DNA of 64,000 nt from Mytilinidion resinicola (GCF_010093595.1 NW_022985477.1:1-64000), one strand, 5' to 3'. Positions 1-13,697 are shown, counted from the stretch's first letter. Notes: generated from the letters alone by a model not told the origin. Made by a program: numbers and translations.

Positions 1-9
1 AAAAAACAC

Positions 10-260
10 CCCTTTTAAACTCTAACTCTACATTTTCCTTTTACTTCTATACTCTACTCTAAACATCCGCTGCCGCCGCCTTTCCCTAATCCCACACAGG
101 CACCCACCTACCCCCCCCTTTTAAAAATAAACTCTTTTAAACTCTTACTCTATACTTAACACTTGCTTTCTTATCCTACTTTAAATATTTGCTGCCGCCG
201 CCTTCCCTTAACCCTATACAGGCACCCACCTACCCCCCCTTTAAAACTCTAATAACCCTA
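10..260. repeat. 122-bp imperfect tandem repeat, C/T-rich
   Basis: Two adjacent copies of a pyrimidine-rich unit can be aligned. The marker GCTGCCGCCGCC occurs at 69-80 and again at 191-202, a 122-bp offset, and each is followed by an ACAGGCACCCACCTACCCCCC stretch. A third copy seems to begin near 238 and then diverges. No telomeric TTAGGG/CCCTAA array is visible, so the window does not reach a chromosome end. The repeat lies downstream of the 3' end of the helicase relic and may be its trailer or a subtelomeric satellite. Confidence 0.75.
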
Positions 261-899
261 AACTTCCTATCTCCTAACCTGCTCTATAAATCTAATAAAT
301 CCCTAATATATTTAATTCGACTCTAATCTACTCTATTAAACCTTCCCGCTAAACTATTATAACACGCTCCCCTAATCCCCGTCGCTGCCTTCTTTCCACC
401 CCCTTTTTTGCATCTCCTTCTTAATAAAATCTCTAAACTCCTTAGGATACCGCACCCACACTGCGTACACTGCTGCTGCCAATACTCCCTTATACTAACA
501 CTTTTTTCCCCTTTGCTTCTGCTACCCTTCCCGCGTTATGTCCTTTTTATAACTTGCGTAAACCCCCTGTGGCAATCCGCACTCCTAACACCCTGAAAAC
601 GGTGCCCATAACGTTTTCGCCCCCTTCCCTTGCGCCTCCTTTATCGGGTTCATCTTTTCTCGAAACATCTTAATTGCTACCCGAATATTCTCCGCTTCCG
701 GCTTATCGCAATGCTAAATATTGTGCCCCTTACTCCTTTCCTCCTATACCTAATATTGCTGGCAACCCACCTTCTACTACTCTATTAATTCAACTAATCT
801 ATCCACCTCTAACGCTTCTGTTAACTATAAACTTGCCTCTCTAATTGCTTGTGCCTTTTAAACTAACAACTGCTGCTTAAATTCTACTTTCTCTGCAAC

Positions 900-3800
900 C
901 GCCTCCTTTTCCATCCAGGGCGTTGCTGGTAGTACCCCTAATATGCTGTCTGCTGTGGTAACACCCTATATATTGTTATTAGGCTTATCGGCATCCTTAA
1001 TTATAACTGTTGTGCTGGCGCGTATATCCCAATTAATCGAAACAATTTTATCTGTGTCCCTGTTGGCGACTACTATATTAGTTATTGCTTCGGCTTCTAT
1101 AACTGCCTTCTTTTTATTAACCGCTACCCCTAAACGCGCTCGATATTGCTGATATTTCTGTTCCCCCTCTTCGCATTCTACTCGCTCTTGGTTCCTATCT
1201 ATTGCACTGTTAATTATCTTTTTTATACAACCTCTACCCATAATAAATCCCTGTATTTCCTCCTTAACGTCCTCCCTAAAATCCTGCTTATAAACAACGC
1301 CCCTTTTATCTGTTCGGAATCCGTGCATAATTATTGCTTTACTCTTCCGCCTATCACGCCCTGCCCTTCCGCTCTCCTGCGCGTAATGCCGCATTTTTCG
1401 AATTGTTCCAATGTGCACTACTACTCGAATTGTTGGCGTATTAATACCTAACCCTAATGCGTTTATAGCCGTAAACACCTGCTGTCGCCCTTTAGTTAAC
1501 TGCTTTACTAACTCGCTCTTCTCTTTACTGCTTCCCACGTTTTGGTGGAAATAAACGCACTCTAAAACTTCTGCTAATCGAATTGTCTTCTTTACTGTAT
1601 TGCAATACATAATTACCTGCCCCCCTGCGTGCTTCTGCTTTAAACTCTCTACTAACTTAATAACTGCGTTCTCTTCCTATTGCATATTATATTGTTAAAT
1701 GCGGTATATAATGTTTTTCCGCGTTGTTAGCCCCTAAAACTACTGGCATTCTTCCCTGGCTGGCAACCCTATTAATCGAATAAATTCCTTCTTTTTTTAG
1801 GGCTGGATTATTGCCGTTAAATACACTAACTGCGTTTCTATTATAACTAAATTCCTTAACGCCAATATCCTGCTCCTCTACCCGCCTACTAAATCCAAAA
1901 TTACATAGTATTTGTTAATTACAATCTGGTCCAACCGTCCCATCAACCGCTGTCGGTTAATAAAATTGCCAAATGCCTCCCCAACCGCCGACTCCGGCGT
2001 GACCAACACGACCTGCGCCTATTCTTGCGGACTTTAACTGTTCTATTCAACGCAACCGATGCCGGCTTTATTGCAACGGCTTTTTATATCCTCCTATAAT
2101 AACACTAATAGCACAACTACTACCGTTACGCCTGTTGAATATAATACTGGCAATATAAACAACACGCTCTTGCCTCCACCTGTGCCTATAATGGCAACTA
2201 CCGGGCTCTTATAGTGTATAATAGCCTTTAATGCTGGTCTCTGCACGCCCCAAAATTCGGCCTTTTTACCTACTAATACTTTTAACTGCTGCTCTATATC
2301 CACTAATCTTATTATCTTCCACCGTTAATATTCCTCCTTAATGGCCTCCTTTCTATCGGCTGCCGCGCGGGTTCCTTTTTTTGGCTTGGTCTGCATCGCG
2401 CATAGGAACTGTAAAAACCGATGCCACTTTATGCTAACCCTCCGCAACTGTGCCCTCCTTGCCTTGGTGCTGAATATCGACTCTGTAATTAACCAACCGT
2501 ATATTCCCCCTCTAATCCTGGATCTATGGCCGGTCTAGATGTCGAATGCTTCGTCTTCGTTATCCGAATCGTCCTCGTCGCCCTGCACCACCGCCTTTAC
2601 AACCGCCTTGGAATTGATATATCGACAGTATATAGCCTTGGTGCCGTGTTTCTATGCTATAATATTCAACTTAACCCCTATTTATCGCAACAACGCTCCT
2701 TGCAATGCCATCTTTAAACGGTTGGAATTCCATTTCTTGGGTAACAGAACTGTGTTCTTTCCCCCTTTATCCTCGGCGATGTTTTCGGTTTCTTCTATTG
2801 CTTTGTATTTTTCTTCTCCTTACTTTTTATCCTTCTCTTTATCCTCCTCTTCTTCGTCCTCTTTATCTTCTGCGCTTGCTGCATTATTAATTTAAACCCG
2901 CCTCCGCTTCCTCTATAGCATTGTTTAACCCTTTTCGGGCTCGGGCTCCTATATAAATGGACTAATTTCTGCTGGTTAACCGCCCTATACACTTTCTAAC
3001 CTCTGCTAAAATAGCAACACCAACTATAAATAATACACCACTAATTCGCCCACCGCGCGTGGCAAATATCGGTGGATAACCTTAGCCTTTCTACTAACTC
3101 CTATGCCTTTATAGTATGCCGTTATATATACTACTAACCCGTTCTTAATAAAAATCCCCCTACTGTTGCTATTCGGGCTGTTTTAATGCTGCACCGTTAT
3201 TAACTCTGTTCCACGCGCTGGCAACCCACCCGTTATGTGCACCAACGCTGCCAAATGCTGCCGGAATACTCGCATCGCTCGTGCATACTTCTTGATCTCC
3301 TTCCCCTTCCATGCTAACCCTTGCTTGCCTTTTGCTGCTATAGCGGCTGCTAGGTCGCTGGCTCTAATATTAATAAACCTCTCCCTAATCTTCTGCTCCT
3401 AGCTGACCTAATTACTTAACCACCTCTTTCTATACACGCCCCTAAATCCCAACTTTTAATTTCGCGGGTCCTTAATAAAACTCCATCCTAACTGTTACTC
3501 GGCTGGGTTATCTACTAAATGCGCCCAATTAATAGCTGGCAATGCAACGGCTTCCTGTCCACTTAACGGCCCCCGCACAACTTAATTAACCTCTTCCAAC
3601 AATAATAAATCCCGGTGCAACTCGACCCGGGCTGTCTCCACTAACCTGTGGACTATTAAACGTAACTAGGGTATGCTGAATCGAATATTACTATATAACA
3701 ACGTATTGTCCATCCACTTAATTACGCCCTTAGTATTAGTAGTGTACCGGATCTTTATTCTATACGCCTTTAACCGCTGCAACCAATCCACGGGGTGCGG

Positions 3801-5336
3801 TATTCCGCTATATCAAACTAATATTATAAACCGGTCTGCCATCTCTTACACAAATTCAAAATACGCCGGCGCTATTTCCTCGGCGTTTTTCTGGCTGAAA
3901 TGCTCCTTCTATTGTATATCCGCCGCGCGCTCTTTACGCATCTTTATAGCCTGATATAAAACCAACATGCGGGATATATTAATAATAGCTGCAATCTTAG
4001 GCGTGTATGTTAACGCGCTTTCCCAACCGCATCGCTGGCTAATGCCTAAAACGGCCATGCCGCTAATTAATGCGCTGGTGTACTTGTTGTCCGTGAACGG
4101 GTGGTCCAACAACGCTAATATAAATGCTAAAACGGCCTCCTCTAACCTCTCTTACTCCTCCTCGTTAATTATATAACTGTCGTTGCTATTACTACTGTTG
4201 TCGCTAATGTTACTATTATCGCTATCCTCCTCTTTATCCTGCCCTACTATTATCTTAATCTTTGCCAACGCTAACCCCTGTTTGCCTATTAACCTAAATA
4301 CTGGCCTCTGGTTCTGGATATTGCCCTTGCTCTCCGACTCTTCTATCTCCTCGCTGCAAATCGGCTCTATTCTGCGGGTTCTCCAAATATAACGGATAAT
4401 GGCCAACCAACACGCGCTGTATTTAACTATTGTCTTGCCCGTCTGGCGTGCGCTAAACGGCTTCTCGTTTGTTTCGTTGCCGGTTTCACGTCGATTAATG
4501 TAATTCATAGCTGCCAATCCAACCACGCTGGCTTTAGATGCTTGCTACGCCTTCTAAATTACCATCTTAACTACAAAACACAAATTGGCCAACGCTTCCT
4601 CTCTCTTCTCGGGCTTGCGCATTAACAACTCCAACTACTTGCTATCTAATCTCTTTAAATGCTTTGCCTATCCGGCGCAGTTCAACTATGCATTAACCTC
4701 GAATCGGTTGTCGTCGGCCTGGATCTAACTGCTCGCTTCCTTGTTAGCTCTCTTAATGTTAATTGTTGCCTGTGTAAATACGGCCTCTAATACCTTCTAG
4801 ATAGGATCCTTCTATTCTTCTCTCTCGGCGGCTAGGTTGTGCGCGTTTACCTGGAATAATCGGGCCAACGACGCCTTGCTGCTGAATTTCTGGCAATGCA
4901 CGCTAACTTCCTATATTTTCGCCCGCTGCATAATGCTCTGCTGCCTTTGGTGATAATGTCCTTGCTTTTGCGGATTCTCCTACCTATGCTCCTTCTTATA
5001 ATAGGTCTGTATATTCTGCAAACTGCGCACTATAGCTCCACACGGCTGGTCGTTTTCATGGGTTCCTAAACATTTCAATCCGTTATGCTAAATAGGTAAA
5101 TGCGGCACGGGTTTAGCGGTGGGTGCTGGGAAAACAACCTACCTGTCGTTCTGGGCCCAATCTTCCATGTCTGCTACGGCCTCTTATATAGATTTTCGTG
5201 TTGCTGATGTTAATTCCTAGTGGTGCTTGGTTAAATGCATTTATAACTGCGTTTTGGTGATGCCGTGGCTACAAACTCGGCAAACTACAATGCGGTACTG
5301 CGGGATATGCTCGAAAATTCGGGTGAATTGTTCCAT
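900..5336 (-). pseudogene. Degenerate telomere-linked RecQ-type helicase gene, copy 1
   Basis: The frame opens with ATG at 5336. Its first ~40 codons resemble the Cys/His N-terminal region of fungal subtelomeric RecQ-like helicases (VVCRVCSHGI, then an H-L-x-K-H-H block) and already hold a TAA. A Walker A motif GTGGGKS is encoded near 2180. RecQ motifs V-VI lie near 1360-1470 (LGLGINTPTIRVVVHIG, QESGRAGRD). The frame between is cut by many TAA/TAG codons and frame changes. Longer surviving pieces are 4152-4526, 2094-2303 and 966-1610. Such genes normally sit next to telomeres in fungi and encode large DEAD/DEAH-type DNA helicases. The stops fit C-to-T change of CAA/CAG, as expected from RIP. 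It cannot encode a working protein. The 3' boundary is approximate. Confidence 0.82.
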
Positions 5337-5984
5337 GGCGTTCAATATAATTGCTACGATAATTGCTGTAACGGATTCACGGTTTAATATAATAATGGGA
5401 TGATGGAATATTAGATAATAGATAATTAATAAACGTGTTAATCGCCGTGTTAATAGCGGCCGGACGTGCTTTTAACTACTCTCACCGCTACTTAGACCCT
5501 TCCCAACGCCTCCTGCTCTTGGCCACCTGGATTATTACACCCGTCACTTAACTATGCATCTGGGGGATCCATCTACAACCTTGCGTGCCTGGGTGCAACT
5601 AGTGGCATAGTAGGTCCTAATTTCCGGGTACCTAGGGCTTGCAAATAGCTTGCAACGACTATATCTATTACGAACTTTAGGTACTTAACTACCCTCCTAC
5701 GTTCGCGCCTTAACTGCGATCGCTGCGCACGGCCACGAATATTATTACAACCCTAACTACCCTAACGCGACGACGACAACATAATCTAACGGTTGCATCG
5801 TTAATCCGAATGGTGCATTTAATGCGCAATGGTCGATAACTTGCCTGCAGCGTTGGAACCAGCAAATTCGGTTGGGGTTTGCCACGGTATAATTTGATTT
5901 TCGTTTCTAAATCATATCGTTGCAGCGCACGGTTCAGTTTTAAATTATAATGTGGCATATGCCACGATATGTTTTACCTATAGG

Positions 5985-8900
5985 TTAATAGTATTACTGC
6001 TACCACCGGGCTCTCGCCTACCGTAATTATTGCGATTACGTCCTTCTGCACGCCTTAGAACACCGCCTCTATACCTATTATCCGCTTTAACTATACTGCT
6101 ATATCTATCTTCCTTAACTGCGCCTATTAATCTTTTTAACTTTTATCTGCTTTACTTTTAAACAGAGCCTGCTTCCGCTTCTTTAATATAAACTTATTAT
6201 TAACAGCCGACTAATATCCTAAAAACTAATACTAATCTATACTTAATACCCGGAACTGCTGCCTTTTATCGGCTACCGCTCCTGCCTGCTCTATAATTGC
6301 TTGCGTATATACTAACCCGGCAACATGCGATATATACCCGGCCTGCTCGTCTGCAATTACTGCTGCTATATTCTCCTTATTCTACTCCTTATTATTATTA
6401 TTATCCTCTGCCCTAAACACCGTTAAACTGTGTATAAACCTTCTATTAATACTAATAGCAATTTTACAGTATAACTAGATAGTTAGCTCCTGCCCTAACC
6501 TAACCCTGCTCTTGCGCTTTAACGCCTATTGCAACTGTTCCGACGTCTACTTACGCCCGCTTAGGTCGGCCGGCTATAAATATAATAATATTGCCTCTTT
6601 CTCCTATACTATTGCCTCTAATTGCTGCTAGAACGGCAACACCAACTATAAATACTATACTAATAACTTTCCTACCTCGCGCAGTATATATTAATAGATA
6701 ATCTTAATATTGCTACTAACTGCGTAACCCTTATAGTATTGCGTTATAAATACTACTATGCTATCCTTAATAAATATATTACAATACCCGCCCTTTACTA
6801 TATTACTATGCCAAATACTTAAAACCTTAGGTTTTTATGCTAGCTGCCCCCCTAATATATATATTAATATAATTAACTTCTTTTAGAATTTAATTACGCG
6901 TGATATATACTGCTTAACTCTTTATTAATTAATACCCGAGCGGTATTCTACCTTTAAAAACCTTCCTTGGGTTATAAAATCGCGTCTAATATAATTAAAT
7001 AACCACGTTTCTCTATTAACAGGCAACCGCGTTTAATAGTCCTTTAAAAAATTCTATCCCGGTTGCTTATCTATTAGATTATCCCGCAATTTACTCTATA
7101 GAATTACGGGCACTTAATTAGTTGTTTTATTCTATTTACTGGGTAGCGGGATTTTAGTATATATATATGCTGAAATCCCGCTATTGAAAAATAATAGCTC
7201 TTCTAACAACAACTATTAGCTTTCTATAACTAACCTATATACTATACTGCGGAACTGGGCTATATTAAAATGCAACCCCTTATATAACAACTTATTATAG
7301 CCTATCTATTTAATATAGCCTTTTAATATACTGTTATAATAGATTTTTAACCTATATATCCGCAAATCTAATATCTACTATATTGGCCTGTGGCTTCCTT
7401 AGACTATAAACTTATCTATTATTTCTTAAATAAACTGCAAATATTCTTTCCGCCGCTGCTGGAACAGTATACTACTGTTGTCGCTCTTATACGCACTATT
7501 ACTGTTAAACTCGCTATCTTAAAACAGCTCTAATAACTCTAACGCTTACTAAACTACTATAAAACGGGTAACCTTAATAACAGCTAATAAAATAGGCGGA
7601 TACAACTTAGGGCCCTTCTAGCCGTCCTTCTTAATACCTAACACCGCTAATATATATACTAACAGGCTGTTATACTCCTTGCGGGTAATAGATTAGTTTA
7701 GTAACTTAATATAAAACTGCAAACACGCCTTCTAGATACTTGTTAACCCTTCTAGCTTACTACTAGCGTTTTTAGGCCTGCTATCTCCTGTTCCCTGCTT
7801 CTTATTACTATCTATTTTATTAATTTCTATTTTATCCTCCTTTTTTTCTATCTTATCCTCTTCTTTTTTTTCTGTCTTATTCTCTCCCTCTACCTCTCGC
7901 TCGGCCTGCTTAATTAACGCCTTCTATACCTTTTACTACCGCCGCATAAACCGGTATTTAGGGCTCTCCTACTTATACTTGCGCTGCGTATAGGCAAAAA
8001 TATTAATATCTACTTTTATAGCTAGGTGTATTCGCTAATCGACTTCTTATCTATATACAGCTGCAACGGCTAGTACCGCGTTTAGTGCTTCTCTATTTAA
8101 ATTGCCTTTAACCGTATAAATACGCCAACTTAATTAATAACCAACGCTTGGCTAAACTGTGCTAACCCGTCTATAGCCTTCTAAATTGCGGCTTTAATAG
8201 GTTTCTTCTCCTGCTTTAGGTCTATATTTAGCTCCTTAATATATACTAATAAATCCGGCCTCTCTATACCTACTAAATACGGCAACTACTGCGTCTGCTC
8301 TAACCATAGGTTTACCTTATCTTTTTTACCGGCCTAGATAGTTATTTAGACTTGCTTTTCTATATTTACCTACGCCTCTGCTATTTTCTTCCCTAACTGC
8401 GCCTATATAATTTTGCTGTTAACAGGAACAGGTTCTAGCCTGGCTTCCTAGCCTTGCCTAGGTTATCGCACTTTAAAATACTGTAATCCGTGGCCTTATA
8501 TAAAAAACTGCTAGTAATAGACGTGTTTAAATGCCTTTTTAATACGTGCCTGCACCCTCTTTTCTCCTAATTAACTTAGCCGTCCTGGCTTCCTTCCTGC
8601 TAACCACCTATAGATTTTTTGCTAATGCTTTCTTATTACCCTAATACTCCGCGATATATAATAGCAACGGCCTGGTTCTAGTTAATATAATAATCTATCC
8701 GAATATAACAGCAACTGGCTAACTAGCGCTATAATACTGTCCGGTATTTTAAACTTACTCGGATACTAGATAACTCCGGGCTATTTACGCACACCTTCTC
8801 TAATTAAATCGGCCTCTTTGCGCGGTACCTTATAGATCTTTTATAAATAGCCTTTAATCTAGTCTAGCTATACGCTATACCTGTACTTCTTATAAATAGC

Positions 8901-9150
8901 TAATTAGAATTCGGCTAAATACTTAAAATACCTGCTTTTAGTACTGGATTTAGCTATTTTAAACACTTAGTCTGCCTCTAGAATTAACTCTTACTTAATA
9001 TTTAATAGGCGGCGACAAGTACTACTTATAGGTTGCTGGGTGCAATTTCCACCCCCTTTTCGCCTCGCTGCTATAGTTGCTGCGGTTGCTAATTACCCTA
9101 ACCACCCGCTAAACTATTATAACTGTAGCCTAACTTATAATACAACTATG
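5985..9150 (-). pseudogene. Second degenerate RecQ-helicase copy, truncated at its 3' side
   Basis: This stretch aligns with copy 1 on the same strand. The segment around 6000-6110 matches 2185-2310, the Walker A region and its upstream part. 6640-6780 matches 3005-3150, 7020-7140 matches 3440-3560, and 7260-7310 matches 3670-3720. The offset drifts from about 3.8 to 3.6 kb through indels. Sequence matching helicase motifs V-VI (copy 1, below about 2150) is missing: the match stops at about 5985, beside the upstream region of copy 1. Copy 2 is more TA-rich and no long frame survives, so it looks older or more heavily mutated. The 5' limit is uncertain because I cannot find the Cys/His start region. 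It is a tandem subtelomeric paralogue inactivated by mutation. Confidence 0.68.
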
Positions 9151-9629
9151 CCTGCCCGGGATCTATATATAACTGCACAGGATCTGCGCTAATATATACG
9201 TCCGGGCTTAAAGTTCTCGTCCCCAACTAAAAATTAGGCCTGTAGCTACCTTATTTACTGCTATACTTTCCTTGCCTGCACCTAATACGCTATTATTAGA
9301 TATTAACTACGCCTGCTTTCTATAGGCATTAGTTTAGTACTGCTGCTAATATTCGTGTAGTATATATAGCTATAGCTAGTAGTGTTCTGCTGCGCGCTCA
9401 GTCGCGGTTGCGGCGGTTCTGCGAATACTACAACTTCTACCTAACCCTAACTAACTACACGGGTTAACCTAATGTAAATCGGCTAGGGGGTGTAACTAAA
9501 TACGCTGAATAATATACTAAAATTTGGTGCAATTCCGGCTGCGGGATATAAATAGAACCTGCCTCTAAAAAATAAATAGAATAAGCCCTGTGCCTAAATC
9601 TACGCCCTGGTCTAGTATTTTCTATTCTT

Positions 9630-10050
9630 AATAAATAAATAGAATAAGGGCTAGTTCTATTTACCGCCGTAGAATAGGATATTATTAAGGTATACTACTA
9701 TAAACCGATCTAAGTAGCCCTTTAGCGCTAAGTTAACTACTGCCTAGAATATTACTAGCGTATTAGTAAGCCTAAATAGTATTACTATATACTTAAAGTA
9801 TCTATATTAAGTTCTAAAAGCCGTTTTCTATTTTTCTTCTTCTCTTATCTAAATTAAGTAGTACCCTTTGCGTAGGTCTATTTTTATAAAGTACTTAGCC
9901 TTATATAGTTAGTTTTTAAGTTCGGAGATTAAAGGTAATAGGTAGCAGTTTTTAATTATAATCTTATTTAGTTATCTATAGTCTATATAAAGGCGTAGCT
10001 TACTATTTAGTTTTAGAATAAATATTATAGGGTAACCTGCAGGCGATTTT
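9630..10050 (-). pseudogene. Gypsy reverse transcriptase fragment (catalytic box mutated)
   Basis: The minus strand gives the order typical of Gypsy RT. First comes a K-x-R-x-x-x-D-Y-R-x-L-N-K-like block around 9930-10030, now interrupted by stops. A LPITFNLRT-like block and a KNR segment follow near 9870-9950. Then KTAF, YFKYIVIPFRLTNALVIF (9750-9800) and VVYLNNILFY at about 9675-9695. The catalytic YxDD is now YLNN; both Asp-to-Asn changes need one G-to-A each, the opposite-strand form of RIP C-to-T. Polymerase activity would be lost by this alone. Confidence 0.82.
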
Positions 10051-10599
10051 AATAGTCTAATAAATCCTTACTTTAGGTTCTTTTCCAGGTATTTTTCTAG
10101 TACTTCTAGCTCGCTTTAGGCTAGTAAATAAATTAGTCTAAACTATAGTTATCCGCCTAGTACTAGGGGAATATAGTAATCCTAAGGTTAGTACTTTAGT
10201 AGTATATTCTAGACCTTTTCTATAAAGATTTCTCTAAATTTATTATATTTTTCTAGTATATTTAGTACTTTTACTACCTTAGCTAGCTGCCGGCTACTTA
10301 GGGGTCTAGGCTACTATTAGCTTACTGCCTTATTTTCTTCTTAGGCTTTCTTACCTTTTAAGGTATTTATATTAATATCTTGTTTTTACTTAGGCTTATC
10401 CTAGTATAAGGTGCCCTTTAGTCCGCTTTTTAATTAACTTAAGAATTATACTATTTTAGCTATAGTATGCCTAAGATTATATTATATTTTACTATATCTA
10501 TTATATTTATGCTAATAGTTTCTCTATATTCTTTAATCTATATAATACCTAGTTAAGTTTCTATAGTTACCTGCCCGTTACTATATTATATAAGTGTAC

Positions 10600-10740
10600 T
10601 ATCTACTATATATAGTCTATAAGGTTTGTTTTTCTATTACTAGGAGATCTGGTTTCTTTTAATAAAGTTATAGAATATAAAATTTCCCTGCGCGCTACTA
10701 TCTAGTAGTACTTTTACCGGGTTTCTACTAATTTTAACTA
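10600..10740 (-). pseudogene. Retroviral-type aspartic protease fragment
   Basis: The minus strand encodes VKVLLDSSARREILYS near 10685-10735, matching the VLLDSGA-type active site of Gypsy proteases. The Gly after Ser is Ser here, again a G-to-A change. Its position between gag and RT fits the element's gene order. No intact frame remains. Confidence 0.62.
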
Positions 10741-12399
10741 ATAGAATTACGTGTCTGTAGTTCTAAATAGGAATAGAGTTAGGCTATATTGCTAGGTTCC
10801 TTTTTTTTTCTATAATATAGGCTTTTCCTACTAAAGTAGTAATAGTCGCGGTTTGCGTTTTTTTATTTTTAGCTGCTCTATAGAACCTTATTCTTAGCTG
10901 CTCTAGCCGTTCTATTACTTAAGCACCTGCTTATTTTTTAGCTGTTTTTATAGCTAATAGTTTATATATTTTATTTTGTAATATACTAAATATAAGTCCT
11001 AGTAGTATATTCGCTAGTTTTTACCTTTCCTATATTCTATTAGGTACTAAAGGTCTAGAACTATAGTAGCTACCTCTATAAGTTCGTTTTTATTACCTAT
11101 AATATAGTGCTCTATTTCCTTAAATAGTACTAGTTGCGTAATAATATAATATTTTATTTAATATAGGTACTATTCTTAATATTTCTTATATATTATATGC
11201 TTATCGCATTTGTCTTTAATATAAAATACCTAAGATATCTATCTATAAAGTAGGTGGTTTCTATCTAGCCGTTTATTTTCCTTATTATAGATACCTATTT
11301 TACTAATAGGGTGTAAAGCTCTATAGATCTCGATTTTAGTTTATCTTCTATATAGCTTTAGCAGTTCCCGCTCTAGCCTAATACTAAATTCTCTGTTGCT
11401 AGACTATTTTTCTAGTTCGTAACCTTTATTACTATTATAGTACTCTTTACTATTCTTAATATATAATTTATTATTCCGTTTCGTCTAGATATTACAGCTT
11501 AAGCCTTTAAATATATCTAATCTTGCGCGAGTTTCTATATTAAGGGTTGGCGTTGTCGTTGTTATTCCTACGGCTGCGGCTATTTTTTCTTCTTCTTTTT
11601 TAATAAGTTATCCGGTAACTTTTTCTATAGCTCTTAGGAATTAGTAACTAGCTAGTTTTTTTTAGCTCTGCGCCTGCTATAGCGTCTTTAGCTTTATACG
11701 TTTCTTATTCTTTATTAAGGCGTGCGAGAATTTCTCTTGCGCTTTATTTATACGTGGCTACAACTTTATTAACCTATGCTTCCGTGTTTAGTAACTTAGT
11801 TTTGCTATTGTTCTATAGCTCGGGTATATTAATTTAGGGTTCTAATCGCGGTTTAATTATTTAGAACGCCTTATCCGTTTTTAATAGGTAGTCGATTTCT
11901 ATACTTTTAACTTCTACGTTTGCGTAGTAGTTGTCTATAAAATCGCTATTATACTTTTTATTCCTTATTATAGCAATAGTACGTCTCTTTACCCTTTATA
12001 TTAGATAATACCCTATTGCCTGCTTATCTAACTAATAGGTAAAGTAGTTGTTATTATAGCACGCAGTTTATAATATAGAATTATAGCGGTTTATATTCGG
12101 TTTTACTATAACTACTGCTGTTTAGGTGTTTTTAGAGCACTTATTTACGAAGTATTCTTATTCTCTATATAATAGGCATGCGCTATTACGCCTTTTATTT
12201 TACTTTTCTTTATTAGTAATTTGTTTACCCTTTTAGTTATTATATTATTTTGTAATATTAATCTCTATACAATCTCTATAGTCGCGGTTAGTTACTTTTA
12301 GCTTTAGTCTAGCTAGTTAGGCGTAGGAATAAAGTCCCCTTTTATCTGCCCGTTCTAATTATCGTTCGTGCTGCTAACTATTAATTTATATTGCTATTT

Positions 12400-12760
12400 C
12401 CTTAAGTTTATAGAGTATTAAAGGCCTTTCGCCTTATATAATTTTATTTTTAATATCTTCCTTAAGACCTTTATAGTACTGTGCTTATAGAGCTTTATCT
12501 TCCTATAATAGCTTAAACGCGATTTGCATAAATTCTAAAGTATAGCGGCTGGTTAAGCTTTTTTACTTTAGAACTGCTATTTTCTATTCTACTGTCCGTT
12601 CTTTATCGGTGTCTCTAAAGGTTATTTAAAGTACTAACTTAAAGTATTTATAATTACTAAACATAATATTAGTTTCTAGTTTCTAATTATCTGCGTTGGT
12701 GTTGCTAAGCTAGTTTATAAGCATCGGGTTAAACCAGTTAAATACTTTTTTTTTTAAGAA
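12400..12760 (-). pseudogene. Gypsy gag (capsid-like) fragment
   Basis: The minus strand yields a helical gag-like segment with a YF-x(9-10)-T-P core followed by a KAKGL-type end. It resembles the conserved gag of fungal Gypsy elements (…YLTG…YF…F…D…R…L). About ten codons are TAA/TAG where Gln or Trp is expected. It sits between the LTR at 13.2-13.7 kb and the protease. The identification is by pattern only. Confidence 0.6.
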
Positions 12761-13189
12761 GATAGCTACTATACAGACCTTATCCGATTCGAATTTAAGG
12801 TTGCTCTAGTTCGTGCGCAGGTATAGCCTTATTTATATTATAAACGCTTGTAAAGCTCCTCTATTACTAGTAAACTCTTCGGGTTTATTTATTTTATAGC
12901 CTCTATAGCTAACCGTTCTGCTAGTAGTAAGCTTTTTTTAAACGGTCTAGAAATTTCCCTATAGGGCCGCAATCTTTTTATTTTTAGTATTGCTAGCTTC
13001 TTCTAGTACTTATAGCCGTGTAAGCAATACCTATATATATATTACTACCTTAGGTATAGTTAAAGTTGGTCTAGTAGTTATACTGCCTAAAAAAGTTAGT
13101 AGGGCTATTTTAATTAATTGTTTATATATAACTCCTTTAATATAGCAGTATTTAAAGTATAATAGGTTATTTCTTCTATATCTTTTAAG

Positions 13190-13697
13190 TGTTACATACT
13201 AAGGCAGGGTATAGGTTAAGTTATTATCGGGGTGTAATAGTTTTTAAAAGGTAAGGTAAGATTAATCTTAGGTATAAGACAGGGTTATTACTTCTAATAG
13301 GTAGTATTAAAGTTTTAAGTTAAATATAAGGTTTCTATTTATATAAAGGAGCGTTTTTATATATAAAAGCTCTGTTCTAAAAAACCTATATACTTATTAT
13401 ACTTGTCTATAAGCCGGGCGAGTCCGTTCTTTACCTGCTTTTCTATAAGTTTATTAAGCCAGCTCGTTCCTGCTCGCTGCAAGCTTCTTAAGCCGGCATA
13501 TAACCTTTTATCCTGTAATATCTTATCCTTAGATTATTCCTATCTACTAGCAGTTTATAGGGGAATCTAGGATCTCTATACGTTTTATATATAACCCTTT
13601 TAGTTCTGTAACCTAGTTCTATATAATTAGTCTTATTTACTTACTTATTTCCGCGAGTGCTTCTGCGCTTAGGTGGTTTATATTACGGGTTGTAACA
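13190..13697 (-). repeat. LTR copy 1 (508 bp)
   Basis: The segment is bounded by TGTTACA at 13190 and TGTAACA ending at 13697, an inverted 7-bp terminal pair with TG…CA ends as in LTRs. It shares about 390 bp with 13983-14373. It is the 5' LTR of the minus-strand Gypsy element, since gag, protease and RT follow on the low-coordinate side. Confidence 0.72.

Larger units (their letters stand above)
9560..13697 (-). mobile_element. Ty3/Gypsy LTR retrotransposon, degenerate and 3'-truncated
   Basis: Reading the minus strand from right to left there is an LTR (13190-13697), then a gag-like region, a retroviral-type protease and a reverse transcriptase, in the order expected for Ty3/Gypsy. RNase H, integrase and the second LTR on the low-coordinate side are not seen: recognisable sequence ends soon after the RT catalytic box near 9640, and helicase relic 2 follows. 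Every frame is broken by TAA/TAG. The Gypsy call rests on gag and RT similarity seen by eye. The element is dead. Confidence 0.8.

Noticed and set aside
5710..5958. 82-codon minus-strand frame upstream of helicase relic 1
   Set aside because: It starts with ATG but has no domain, sits in RIP-affected DNA and ends in low-complexity Arg/Val sequence; chance is likely.
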